Shown: positions 42,220-51,114 of the stretch, piece by piece
Numbering within the stretch: position 1 is the first letter of the stretch
Layout: every line of letters starts with the position of its first letter
Assembly (NCBI GenBank): GCA_016872055.1
Contig: VHBH01000001.1
Span: 248,001 to 312,000, forward strand
Direction of reading: 5' to 3'
DNA from: Nitrososphaerota archaeon
Lineage (GTDB): Archaea; Thermoproteota; Nitrososphaeria; Nitrososphaerales; Nitrosopumilaceae
Length of the DNA stretch: 64,000 nt
Position numbers and translations under genes: made by a program
Notes under the pieces: model-generated
What the model was told of the DNA's origin: nothing
Databases searched by the model: none
What the model saw: only the letters and a program-made list of their open reading frames with translations

Positions 42220-43428
42220 GTGAAGATCCTAACGCTTGGAGATTTTGACCTAAAGGGAAAGACAGTTCTCCTTCGCGTTGATATGAATTGTCCAATTGAT
42301 CCTTCAACCGGCGAGATTTCTGGAGTAAAAAGAATTGAAGAGGCGACTGAAACCATCACTGCATTATCAGAGGCCAAAGTGGTTGTGGTGTCACATCAAG
42401 GCAGAGTTGGCAATAAGGACTATATCGGAATGGAGCAGCACGCAAAAATTTTGGAAAAGATGCTTGGTAAAAAAGTCACATACGTGCAAGATGTAATCGG
42501 TTCACCTGCCCAAGAGGTAATTAAGAAAATGCAAAACGGTGACATAATTTTATTGGATAATTTGAGGTTTTGTGCAGAAGAAAACTACGAGTTTACACCA
42601 GAAGACGCATCGCAGACAATAATGGTGCAAAGACTGGGAAAATTATTTGATTTGTGTGTTCTGGATTCATTTCCATCCGCCCACAGGGCACATCCTTCCT
42701 TGGTAGGGTTCTCCTATGTTATACCCACATGTGCAGGTAAGATAGTAGAGCGGGAGGTAAGAAAATTGGAAGAAATCCTCACCGTTGCCAAGGCACCACA
42801 TGTTATAGTGCTTGGCGGCTCCAAGGTAACTGACAGACTAGAAGCAATCAAGATGTTAATCAAGCGAGGAAGAGCAGATCAAATACTTCTGACGGGTCTA
42901 ATAGGCAACGTTTTCATGCGTGCACAGGCTCGAATCAAGTACCCATTAGGCATCAAGGGTGAAGAGGACGCAGTTGCCAAAGCCCATGCATTAATGGGAG
43001 AATACCCAGACGTCTTTTTCACACCGGTGGATGTAGCAATTAGTAATGATGGAAAGCGAGTAGAGCTTGATGTGCGACAATTGAACAAGGGAGACCAAAT
43101 TTACGATCTTGGGCCAAAGACAATAGAGCATTATTCCAAGATAATAACTGGTGCAGGAACTGTATTCATTTCAGGTCCGCCTGGATTTTTTGAAAAGGAA
43201 GACTTTAGTTATGGAACCAAGGCAATGCTGGAGGCAGTTGCAAATTCCATGGCAACAACAATTGTTAGTGGTGGACACCTAACTTCTGCTCTAAAAAAAT
43301 ACGGCCTGGCGGAAAAAATAACTCACATTAGTACCGCAGGCGGTGCATTGGTGTTATACCTAACTGGAGAAAAGCTTCCAATGATCCAGTCGTTGGAATC
43401 AGCAGCCATTAGATTCAGAGCTAAATAG
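42220..43428 (+). CDS. pgk: Phosphoglycerate kinase
   Basis: 402 residues; interconverts 1,3-bisphosphoglycerate and 3-phosphoglycerate. LKGKTVLLRVDMNCPID, VVVVSHQGRVG, IILLDNLRFCAEE, and SAHRAHPSLVGFSY are the N-domain motifs. The C-terminal ATP site is present as VLGGSKVTDRLEAIKML and SGPPGFFEKEDFSYGTKAML. The start is GTG 42220. In an autotroph it acts mainly in gluconeogenesis with apgM (12.6 kb). Its end overlaps the opposite zinc-ribbon gene by 8 bases. Confidence 0.95.
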   Translation: MKILTLGDFDLKGKTVLLRVDMNCPIDPSTGEISGVKRIEEATETITALSEAKVVVVSHQGRVGNKDYIGMEQHAKILEKMLGKKVTYVQDVIGSPAQEVIKKMQNGDIILLDNLRFCAEENYEFTPEDASQTIMVQRLGKLFDLCVLDSFPSAHRAHPSLVGFSYVIPTCAGKIVEREVRKLEEILTVAKAPHVIVLGGSKVTDRLEAIKMLIKRGRADQILLTGLIGNVFMRAQARIKYPLGIKGEEDAVAKAHALMGEYPDVFFTPVDVAISNDGKRVELDVRQLNKGDQIYDLGPKTIEHYSKIITGAGTVFISGPPGFFEKEDFSYGTKAMLEAVANSMATTIVSGGHLTSALKKYGLAEKITHISTAGGALVLYLTGEKLPMIQSLESAAIRFRAK

Positions 43429-43741
43429 CTGCATTACAGAGAGGACAGTTTTTTTCTTCGGACTTGTTTACTGGAATTTCTGCCTTGCATGCAGGACATG
43501 TTACCTTTTCCAGCGGATCGAACAGCTTGAACCATTGTGTAGTAAAGTTTTGTCCAATATTTCTCATTATTCCTGTATCACACAGATTGGCAAAGTACGG
43601 CTCCATGTCGTCTATAGTGAGTGATTTTTCTATTTTGTTCGTATTTTGTAGTTCTGCAAATATTTGGTCGTTTGTGAATCTCTCATCTGTGTTGAATTTT
43701 GCAAAAATGGCGTTGCGAATCTCTAAAGAAATATCCAACAT
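43421..43741 (-). CDS. Small protein with C-terminal zinc ribbon
   Basis: 106 residues. Residues 1-75 are helical and winged-helix-like (ISLEIRNAIFAKFNTDERFT; NIGQNFTTQWFKLFDP). Residues 80-106 hold two CxxC pairs (CPACKAEI and CPLCNAAI), a zinc ribbon. It follows sufU by 7 bases on the same strand, so it may be the last gene of the suf operon. Function unknown. Confidence 0.68.
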   Translation of the reverse strand: MLDISLEIRNAIFAKFNTDERFTNDQIFAELQNTNKIEKSLTIDDMEPYFANLCDTGIMRNIGQNFTTQWFKLFDPLEKVTCPACKAEIPVNKSEEKNCPLCNAAI

Positions 43742-43748
43742 GACACCA

Positions 43749-44183
43749 CTAGTATAGGCTTGAGGCTTCCTGCTTTAAGGCATCTGCATTTGCGTCTTTG
43801 GCTACCAAATACGAATACAGGCCGTATTTTAGGACCTTGAGCGATAGTAATGCGCATTTTATACGCACGGCCTGAAGATTTTCTAGGCCCAATTCCCCGA
43901 GGACGTCATTTTTCTGGATCTTTCTCACGTCCTCGATACTCTTACCCTTGACGATTTCGGTCAAAACCGAGGTGCATGCAAGACAGATTGCGCATCCGCG
44001 TCCGCTGAACTTGATGTCGGATATCTTATCTTTATCCACATTCATGTAAATGTCGATGCTGTCACCACAAAGAGGATTGCTGTCGTGGTAGTGAACTGTA
44101 GGATTTTCAATTTTTCCAAAATTGCTTGGGTGCCTTGAATAATCCACGATCATTTCATGGTAAATGTCTGCATTACCACTCAA
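43749..44183 (-). CDS. sufU: Fe-S assembly scaffold/sulfur acceptor SufU
   Basis: 144 residues of the IscU/SufU fold. The three ligand cysteines are in NPLCGDSIDIYM, GCAICLACTSVL and VRIKCALLSLKVL. It accepts sulfur from SufS, which starts 4 bases into the same overlap. ATG 44183. It lies at the end of sufB-sufD-Rieske-sufS-sufU. Confidence 0.93.
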   Translation of the reverse strand: MSGNADIYHEMIVDYSRHPSNFGKIENPTVHYHDSNPLCGDSIDIYMNVDKDKISDIKFSGRGCAICLACTSVLTEIVKGKSIEDVRKIQKNDVLGELGLENLQAVRIKCALLSLKVLKYGLYSYLVAKDANADALKQEASSLY

Positions 44184-45421
44184 AGCTTAAACAGCCTCGC
44201 AGCTCGAGATAACGAGTTAATCAGAACATCTACTTCTTCTTTGGTATTGTAAATGTAAAAGCTTGCGCGAGAGGTTGCCGCTACATCTAGTTTCTCCATT
44301 AGTACTTGAGCGCAGTGGTGGCCTGAACGTATTGCAATTCCGTCTTCATCTATTATTGTAGCTAGGTCGTGCGGATGAATGTCTGCAAAATTAAATGATA
44401 TTACTCCTCCTCGCTTTGACATGTCCGATGTTCCGTATAGTTTGATTCCGTTTATTTGTGATAGCTTGTCCAGCGCATATTTTGTAATTTCTATTTCATG
44501 TGCACGGACATAGTCCATGCCAATGTTATTTAGATAGTCAATCGCGGCAGCAAATCCGATTACGTCCGCAATGTTTGGCGTACCTGCCTCGAACTTGTAC
44601 GGCAGATCATTCCATGTTGTTTCATACTTGTGAACCTCTCGAATCATGTCGCCCCCTCCTTGGAATGGGGTCATTTGCTCTAAGAGTTCTTTTTTTGCCC
44701 AAAGTACCCCAACACCTGTAGGACCTAGCATTTTATGCCCAGAGAAAGCAAAGAAATCACAACCAAGCGCATCAATGTCCACTTTCATGTGTGCGACTGA
44801 CTGGGCGCCGTCAATTAAAACCCGGACTCCTGCCTTTTTACATTTTGCAATTATTGTTGCAACATCAGTAATGGTTCCCAGTACATTTGACATTTGGCTT
44901 ACTGCCACTAGTTTGACTTTGCCTGTTGCCAGATACTGGTCTAGCTGGTCTAGTATTAGATCGCCATTGTCATCGATTGGGATGTATTCGAGCTTACCTT
45001 TTTTTTCCTGAGTCAGGAGCTGCCAAGGAACAATGTTAGAATGATGCTCGTATTCGGTGGTGACTATGATGTCGCCTTCCTTGATGTTTTGCCTTCCCCA
45101 TGCATATGCAACTAGATTGATTGCCTCTGTAGTCCCCCTAACAAAGACGATTTCTTGCCTGTCTCGGATGTTTAAGAATTTTGCAATCTTATCGCGGGTC
45201 ATCTCGTATGCTTCTGTTGCCTCTTCCGCCAGTGCATGTACTGCCCTGTGGATATTGGAATTGTGATTAGTATAGAAGTCTGTAATTGCATTGATTACTT
45301 GGATTGGTTTTTGTGTTGTTGCCGCATTGTCTAGGTATACTAGGTTTTTTCCGTTTCTAACCTTTCTCTGTAGAATTGGAAAGTCTTTTCTTATTTGTTC
45401 AGTAGAAATTATAGTTTGCAT
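44180..45421 (-). CDS. sufS: Cysteine desulfurase SufS
   Basis: 413 residues, PLP enzyme that takes sulfur from cysteine. VYLDNAATTQKPIQVINAI at the start, FAFSGHKMLGPTGVGVLWAK with the PLP lysine near residue 225, and RSGHHCAQVLMEKL with the persulfide Cys near residue 365. It overlaps sufU by 4 bases and follows the Rieske gene by 2 bases, so all four enzymes are likely made together. Confidence 0.95.
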   Translation of the reverse strand: MQTIISTEQIRKDFPILQRKVRNGKNLVYLDNAATTQKPIQVINAITDFYTNHNSNIHRAVHALAEEATEAYEMTRDKIAKFLNIRDRQEIVFVRGTTEAINLVAYAWGRQNIKEGDIIVTTEYEHHSNIVPWQLLTQEKKGKLEYIPIDDNGDLILDQLDQYLATGKVKLVAVSQMSNVLGTITDVATIIAKCKKAGVRVLIDGAQSVAHMKVDIDALGCDFFAFSGHKMLGPTGVGVLWAKKELLEQMTPFQGGGDMIREVHKYETTWNDLPYKFEAGTPNIADVIGFAAAIDYLNNIGMDYVRAHEIEITKYALDKLSQINGIKLYGTSDMSKRGGVISFNFADIHPHDLATIIDEDGIAIRSGHHCAQVLMEKLDVAATSRASFYIYNTKEEVDVLINSLSRAARLFKL

Positions 45422-45423
45422 GG

Positions 45424-45732
45424 CTAAACCTCAACATAGATCTCGTTGTGATCTATTTTAACATTGTAAATTTTCAGAGCAACTTCGGCAGGCGGATTTT
45501 GTGGTTGTCCATTCTCCAGATTAAAAACAGAAAGATGTAATGGGCATCGAACCCCATCATCTGACAAAAATCCAGTCGATAGGTCAGCCTCAGCGTGCGT
45601 GCATATTCTGTCTGTTGCATATATTTTGCCCCCTAGATTTGTGATTAGTAATTTTTTTTCTTCAATGTCAACAGAACACATATCATTATTTTTTAGCTGG
45701 TCTTGTGCACATGCCTTTTCCCATTTTCCCAA
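45424..45732 (-). CDS. Rieske-type [2Fe-2S] ferredoxin in the suf operon
   Basis: 102 residues. RICTHAEADLSTGF (CxH) and RCPLHLSVFNLENG (CxxH) provide the two Cys-two His cluster ligands of a Rieske fold, of the small soluble type seen in dioxygenases and Suf-linked operons. It may deliver electrons during cluster assembly. It lies between sufD and sufS with gaps of 6 and 2 bases. Confidence 0.88.
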   Translation of the reverse strand: MGKWEKACAQDQLKNNDMCSVDIEEKKLLITNLGGKIYATDRICTHAEADLSTGFLSDDGVRCPLHLSVFNLENGQPQNPPAEVALKIYNVKIDHNEIYVEV

Positions 45733-45738
45733 AGATGA

Positions 45739-47139
45739 TCACCTATACTTGTAGTGGGTTTCTATTTGATCTGCTTCCTTGTATCTTACTTCTTCCACTT
45801 CTACTATGGCGCGAAGGTTTTCGTCTGATTTGAGAACCAGGTCGCGTCCTGCCCACTTTGATTCAATAAGATATGCGATCCATGCACGGACTTGGTATGA
45901 CATTGTTCTGGACATTGGCTCTAGAAATCCTTCTACGATGATTCTCTCTGCCTCTGCCTTGTCTAGACATCTGCATCCCAAATAGAAAATCTGCTCTTCG
46001 TCTACCTGTGCTACTGATGCAGAGTGTGTCGCCTTAACATCGTTGGTCAGAATTTCTAATCCTGGAATTGCGTCAGACTTTGCGCCCTTATCTAGTAAAA
46101 TAGAACGTCCCGACAGAAATGACCTTGATTGTGATGCGCCTTCCATAATTTTGATCATTCCCTTGAATAATGATTTTGATTTGTTTCTGAGAACTGATCT
46201 TTGCACAACTTTCCCTTCGGTTGACTGCTTTTTGTGAATCAGGTTTGCAGACAGATCAAATGATTGTTCATTGTCCCCAAAGACAATTTCTGCATCTTCT
46301 GCATATGCACCAACGCCGTCAAGGTAATAATTTGTCCTGTATCTAGACAGCATAGAGCCAAACAATCCCAGATACCAAGTTATTTTTGCATCTTGCGAGA
46401 TGGTACAGTTTCTAGTGGAAAAATTGACGGCTGACTGGTCCATTGCCTGAAATGTAGTCATTGCAAGCTGCGAGTTTGGCTGTGCGTCAACTGTAAGCAA
46501 TTCCATGTATGCTTGCTGGCTTGTACCCTTTGGCGCATACAATTCTTGTACAATGTTTGCCTTACTAGACTGTTCTGCCACTATGATATTTTTTGATATT
46601 GTGGATGTACCGTCTGGAGATATGCTAGACACGATATGAATTGGCTTGTCCAAGATCAGGTTCTTTGGAATTTTGATAAATATTCCAGAATTGAATGCTG
46701 CATTGTTTAGTGCGGTATACTTGTCTTCCTTTGGATCGGACGATTCCAATGCTTTTTTGACTAGATCTGGATTGTTTTGAATTGCTTCATAAATCGAGGA
46801 TATCACGACTCCTTTTGCCTTGAGATCTTCTGGGAGATTAATTCTGAAAATATTAGTACCAACTTGGATGATGTGAATTTCTTTTTCCAGCTCTGCCAGC
46901 CTTGGCTTAAGAGCATCAAAAATTGTATTTTGTGATTCTGTTACTAGCGATACCTCGGATGGGTTCATTCTTTTTGCGTCTGTGTACTTGTTGTATAGTG
47001 GTGACACCTCTGGTGGCAGTGATTCGTAGATTGTAAACGAGTTTTTTCTGATTTGTTTTAGCCAGTCTGGCTCTTTTTTTGATGCTGAGATTTCATCCAC
47101 ATTGTTCGGATTGATTGTGGATAAAGCGAGTTTTTGCAT
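45739..47139 (-). CDS. sufD: Fe-S assembly protein SufD
   Basis: 466 residues, beta-helix scaffold partner of SufB. GIFIKIPKNLILDKPIHIVS and the late ASVAQVDEEQIFYLGCRCLD, then VEGFLEPMSRTM are the SufB/D C-terminal blocks. Closely related in length and order to SufB downstream of which it lies (25-base gap). The sequence has fewer cysteines than SufB, as expected of SufD. SufC is elsewhere (28.6 kb). Confidence 0.92.
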   Translation of the reverse strand: MQKLALSTINPNNVDEISASKKEPDWLKQIRKNSFTIYESLPPEVSPLYNKYTDAKRMNPSEVSLVTESQNTIFDALKPRLAELEKEIHIIQVGTNIFRINLPEDLKAKGVVISSIYEAIQNNPDLVKKALESSDPKEDKYTALNNAAFNSGIFIKIPKNLILDKPIHIVSSISPDGTSTISKNIIVAEQSSKANIVQELYAPKGTSQQAYMELLTVDAQPNSQLAMTTFQAMDQSAVNFSTRNCTISQDAKITWYLGLFGSMLSRYRTNYYLDGVGAYAEDAEIVFGDNEQSFDLSANLIHKKQSTEGKVVQRSVLRNKSKSLFKGMIKIMEGASQSRSFLSGRSILLDKGAKSDAIPGLEILTNDVKATHSASVAQVDEEQIFYLGCRCLDKAEAERIIVEGFLEPMSRTMSYQVRAWIAYLIESKWAGRDLVLKSDENLRAIVEVEEVRYKEADQIETHYKYR

Positions 47140-47164
47140 GGTACAACAAAAAATGTGATAGGCT

Positions 47165-48565
47165 TTATCCTACCGAGTCGTCCATTTCCAGTTTTATTAG
47201 TCGGTTTAGCTCTACTGCATATTCCATTGGGAGCTCTTTGGTAAATGGCTCCATGAATCCGTTTACAATTAGTGTCAGTGCTTCTTCTTCTGAAAAGCCT
47301 CTGGTCATTAGATAGAAGATTTGCTCATCGCCTATCTTGCCTACTGTTGCCTCATGAGTTACAGTTGCATCCTCTTGGTTGATTTCCATGTATGGGTAGG
47401 TGTCTGTTTTTGAAGTATCATCTAGGAGCAGTGCATCGCATCGAATTGAGGATTTTACGTTTGTAGCTCCTTTAGCTACTTGGAGTAACCCTCTGTATGT
47501 AGTTCTACCGTTTAGTCTGCTAACTGATTTTGATGTGATTCTAGATGTGGTTTCTGGTGCCAAGTGTACCATTTTTGCTCCTGTGTCTTGGTGCTGACCT
47601 TTTCCCGCAAATGCGATGGATAGTGTTTCGCCGTGTGCCTTTGGTTCTAGCAAGTAAATTCCTGGATACTTCATTGTTATTTTGCTGCCAATGTTGCCGT
47701 CAATCCACTCTACTTTGGCTCCTTGGTACGCATATGCTCGTTTGGTGACAAGATTGTACACATCAGAGCTCCAGTTTTGGATTGTTGTGTATCTTAGTTT
47801 GGCGTCCTTGTGTGCAACCAATTCCACTACGGCAGAGTGCAATGATTCTGAGGAATATACTGGTGCAGTACATCCTTCGATGTAGTGGATCTCGGATCCT
47901 TCGTCTGCAATGATTAGTGTTCTCTCGAACTGTCCAATATTTTCTGCGTTGATTCTAAAGTATGCTTGTAGCGGCATGTCGACTTTAACTCCTGGTGGAA
48001 TGTAGATGAACGATCCTCCGCTCCACACTGCAGAGTTTAGTGCCGCAAACTTGTTGTCCTCTGGAGGAATTATTTTGCCGAAATATTTCTTGAAGATTTC
48101 TGGGTGCTCTTTTAGAGCAGTGTCGGTGTCTAGGAACAGTACACCCTGCTTTGCTAGGTCTTCACGTAGATTGTGATATACAACTTCAGATTCGTATTGT
48201 GCTCCTACGCCTGCCAGGAATTTCTTTTCTGCCTCTGGAATTCCTAATTTGTCGAATGTTCGCTTTACCTCTGGTGGGACATCATCCCAGTTTTTCTCTG
48301 TTTTTTCAGAGGCTTTGGCATAATAGTAAATATTTTGAAAGTCGATCATGCCCAAATCCGGACCCCAATTCGGCATTGGTTTTTTCATGAAAACTTCGTA
48401 TGCTCGCAGTCTAAAATCGAGCATCCACTGTGGTTCATTCTTTAATTTTGAAATTTCTTGAACTACTTCTTTTGATAATCCTTTTTTTGATAAATGCACA
48501 TACATCTCGGTGGACTCTTTAAAATCATATTTTGAATAATCCATGTTGAGATTTTCTTGCGCCAT
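47165..48565 (-). CDS. sufB: Fe-S assembly protein SufB
   Basis: 466 residues, core cluster scaffold. [40 protein letters not shown], and [20 protein letters not shown] (with the scaffold Cys) are diagnostic. The C-terminal [20 protein letters not shown] and [20 protein letters not shown] follow. ATG 48565 has a TATA box 26 bases upstream, so this begins the suf operon. Confidence 0.95.
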   Translation of the reverse strand: MAQENLNMDYSKYDFKESTEMYVHLSKKGLSKEVVQEISKLKNEPQWMLDFRLRAYEVFMKKPMPNWGPDLGMIDFQNIYYYAKASEKTEKNWDDVPPEVKRTFDKLGIPEAEKKFLAGVGAQYESEVVYHNLREDLAKQGVLFLDTDTALKEHPEIFKKYFGKIIPPEDNKFAALNSAVWSGGSFIYIPPGVKVDMPLQAYFRINAENIGQFERTLIIADEGSEIHYIEGCTAPVYSSESLHSAVVELVAHKDAKLRYTTIQNWSSDVYNLVTKRAYAYQGAKVEWIDGNIGSKITMKYPGIYLLEPKAHGETLSIAFAGKGQHQDTGAKMVHLAPETTSRITSKSVSRLNGRTTYRGLLQVAKGATNVKSSIRCDALLLDDTSKTDTYPYMEINQEDATVTHEATVGKIGDEQIFYLMTRGFSEEEALTLIVNGFMEPFTKELPMEYAVELNRLIKLEMDDSVG

Positions 48566-48586
48566 GAAACACAGAACTTCGTTTTG

Positions 48587-48594
48587 TTATAAAT
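48587..48594 (-). promoter_or_regulatory. TATA box for the suf operon
   Basis: A TTTATAAC-type box on the minus strand is centred about 26 bases before the sufB ATG at 48565. Confidence 0.6.
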
Positions 48595-48647
48595 AGATTC
48601 TACACTGATTACTAGTTGTGGGTCGGAGTAGGGAAAGCTAATGTAGC

Positions 48648-49454
48648 TCAAGCTAATGAAAAAATATTTTTCATTGCTTCAAAAGCTCCCGGAACAGTAT
48701 GAACGTCTGCAATTTTTGGTTCGACGTTGAATTTTTTTAATTCCTCTGCGGTGAATGGTCCGATTGCAACAATCTGTGTTTTTTCTAATTTTTTTAGCAT
48801 CTCTTTATTTTCAAAATCAGACATTATGTCAAAGAATCCTCGAACAGAGGATGCGGATGTGAAAACAATTCCGTCAATTTTGTTTTGTGAAAATAATTCC
48901 TTGAAGTTTTTCCATTGGGTATGATCAGAGAATGATTGTACATCATACAGGTAGTTTTCCTTTACTATCAATCCTATTTTTTCCAGAAGCTTTGCCAAAA
49001 ATTCTGTAGATGCGCTACTTCTTGGCACGATTACCTTTTTTCCTTCCGCATTTAGCTTGGTGAACTGCTCGCCTACACCAACGGAAGAGAACTTGTTTGG
49101 AACAAACGACACCCGAATTCCCTCGCCTTCCAGTGCCTGTTTTGTCTTTGGGCCTACCGCCATTACCATGGTGTTTGCTATAGCAAGTTGTAGTTGCTGG
49201 TGTTTTCCTGTACTTTTTGCCACATCAAATAGCAGTTTAACTGCCTTTGAGCTCATAAAAACGGAATAGTCTGGCTGGAATTCTTGTACGTCCTGCAAAA
49301 AGTCATCTACTATTTTATCTCCCTTTGGCATTAGTTCTATTGTCGGTATGGGTAATGGGATTGCGTTGTCTTTTGATGCTAGGTCAATGAATTCCTGAGC
49401 ATCGTCCTTTGAGCGAGTTATGGCTATTATTTTTCCTGAAATCATTTTCTCCAC
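48648..49454 (-). CDS. hemD: Uroporphyrinogen-III synthase
   Basis: 268 residues, the poorly conserved cyclase that closes hydroxymethylbilane. IAITRSKDDAQEFIDLASKD, VFMSSKAVKLLFDVA, VAVGPKTKQALEGEGI and IDGIVFTSASSVRGFFDIM match HemD's two alpha/beta domains. The position after cobA (13-base overlap) supports the call more than the sequence alone. Confidence 0.87.
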   Translation of the reverse strand: MEKMISGKIIAITRSKDDAQEFIDLASKDNAIPLPIPTIELMPKGDKIVDDFLQDVQEFQPDYSVFMSSKAVKLLFDVAKSTGKHQQLQLAIANTMVMAVGPKTKQALEGEGIRVSFVPNKFSSVGVGEQFTKLNAEGKKVIVPRSSASTEFLAKLLEKIGLIVKENYLYDVQSFSDHTQWKNFKELFSQNKIDGIVFTSASSVRGFFDIMSDFENKEMLKKLEKTQIVAIGPFTAEELKKFNVEPKIADVHTVPGAFEAMKNIFSLA

Positions 49455-50194
49455 GCTATTGTTTTGTGTAGTTTGACTACGTTTCCTATTATTATAACTG
49501 ACGGAGGTGTGAATTTATTGTCCTTGATTTTTTGCGCAATGTTAGATAAATTTCCGATTAGGATTTTCTGGTATTCGGTTGTTCCCTTGTATATCACTGC
49601 AACAGGTGTTGTCTTTGCCATGCCACCGGCAACCAATTGTTCTGATATTGATCCAATTCTGGAGAGCCCCATCATTATCACTATTGTCTCAACTGATTTT
49701 GCAAGCTTTTTCCAATGCACTGGAGATTTTGTTTTTCCTGGGTCTTCGTGGCCTGTCACAAAAACTACAGATGAGGAGTATTTCCTATGAGTCAGTGGTA
49801 TGCCAGAGTATATGGCAGAACCAATGCCAGATGTTATGCCAGGGATGATTTCGAATTTTATTTTGTATTTTTTTAGATATTCTGCTTCTTCACCACCACG
49901 GCCAAAGATGAATGGGTCGCCTCCCTTTAGTCGAACGACGTTTTTATTTGACTTTGCAAACTTTACCATCTGCAAATTGGTATCGTCTTGGTGCTTGTAG
50001 TCATCGCCGACCTCTCTGCCAACATATAGCTTGGTTGTCTTTTTTGGAATCATTGCGATTATTTTCTTTGATACCAGTCTGTCATAGAGTACTACGTCTG
50101 CAGATTTGATAAGATCAGTCGCACGTAGTGTGAGTAATTTGTGGTCTCCAGGACCTGCCCCAACTAAATATACTGTTCCGCTCATTTGTTCCAC
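49442..50194 (-). CDS. cobA: Uroporphyrin-III C-methyltransferase (precorrin-2 synthase)
   Basis: 250 residues; adds two methyl groups from SAM to uroporphyrinogen III, giving precorrin-2 for siroheme, heme by the Ahb route, and cobalamin. VYLVGAGPGDHKLLTLRATD, VVRLKGGDPFIFGRGGEE and ITSGIGSAIYSGIPLTHRKY are the SUMT motifs. It overlaps hemC by 13 bases and hemD by 13 bases. Its product feeds the dehydrogenase at 33.8 kb. Confidence 0.94.
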   Translation of the reverse strand: MEQMSGTVYLVGAGPGDHKLLTLRATDLIKSADVVLYDRLVSKKIIAMIPKKTTKLYVGREVGDDYKHQDDTNLQMVKFAKSNKNVVRLKGGDPFIFGRGGEEAEYLKKYKIKFEIIPGITSGIGSAIYSGIPLTHRKYSSSVVFVTGHEDPGKTKSPVHWKKLAKSVETIVIMMGLSRIGSISEQLVAGGMAKTTPVAVIYKGTTEYQKILIGNLSNIAQKIKDNKFTPPSVIIIGNVVKLHKTIAWRK

Positions 50195-51114
50195 TCGTCC
50201 AGCTTCGCTCTCCAGTCCTTGGCAAGATCATTTACACCTTTTCGTTGCAATTCTTCTGCTGCCTCTTTTCCTATTTTATATGGATTTGACTTGTTTCCAG
50301 ATTTTGTCACGACGAGTGCTTGCTTGCCATCAATTGAATATGCGATTACTGTGAGATCTAGTGTTTCTCCATTGATTTGAGCAAATGCACCAACTGGGAA
50401 TCTGCACCCAGAGTCTACAAATTCTGATAATACTCTCTCCGATTCCACTGCTATTCTGGAATTATTGTCTTGGATTTTTTGCAGCATAGATATTGTTTGA
50501 TTATCATTTTTTCGACAAACAATTCCCAATGCACCTTGGCCTGGCGATGGTGGAAAGTCATCTAATGGTAGTGGTGTATGCTTAACATTTACTCCAAGCC
50601 TGTTGATTCCTGCCTGTGCCAATACAATACCATCAAAAGTACCATCTTGGACTTTATTTATTCGAGTTTCAACGTTTCCGCGAATTGTCTTTACCTGGAG
50701 ATCCGGCCTTTTTCTGAAAACTTGTACGGCGCGTCTCAGACTGCTTGTACCAATTAGTGCACCTTCCTTGATGGTATCTAATGTGTCACCATTTTTTGAA
50801 ATAAAAATGTCGTTGAACGACTCTCTTGGAGGAACACATCCAAGGATTAGATCATCTGGAAGAATTGAGGGTACGTCCTTGAGGCTGTGCACTGCAAAGT
50901 CAACTTGTTTTTCTGCAACTGCCTTGTCAATTTCTTTTTCAAAGATTCCCTTTTGGTTTATAGTGAATAACGGTCTTGCGTCGGTGTCGCCCTTGGTCGT
51001 TATTGTTTTGATTTCATAGTCTGAATCTGGATTTTCCTTTTTTAATTCTGATACGACCCAGTTTGTCTGTGATACTGAGAGCTTGCTTCCCCTTGTCCCA
51101 ATCAGATATTTCAT
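50182..51114 (-). CDS. hemC: Hydroxymethylbilane synthase (porphobilinogen deaminase)
   Basis: 310 residues. YLIGTRGSKLSVSQTNWVVS at the start, DFAVHSLKDVPSILPDDL near residue 80, LIGTSSLRRAVQV, and the cofactor-attachment Cys in DSGCRFPVGAFAQ near residue 240. Polymerises four porphobilinogens. Overlaps hemL by 4 bases and cobA by 13. Confidence 0.95.
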   Translation of the reverse strand: MKYLIGTRGSKLSVSQTNWVVSELKKENPDSDYEIKTITTKGDTDARPLFTINQKGIFEKEIDKAVAEKQVDFAVHSLKDVPSILPDDLILGCVPPRESFNDIFISKNGDTLDTIKEGALIGTSSLRRAVQVFRKRPDLQVKTIRGNVETRINKVQDGTFDGIVLAQAGINRLGVNVKHTPLPLDDFPPSPGQGALGIVCRKNDNQTISMLQKIQDNNSRIAVESERVLSEFVDSGCRFPVGAFAQINGETLDLTVIAYSIDGKQALVVTKSGNKSNPYKIGKEAAEELQRKGVNDLAKDWRAKLDEWNK

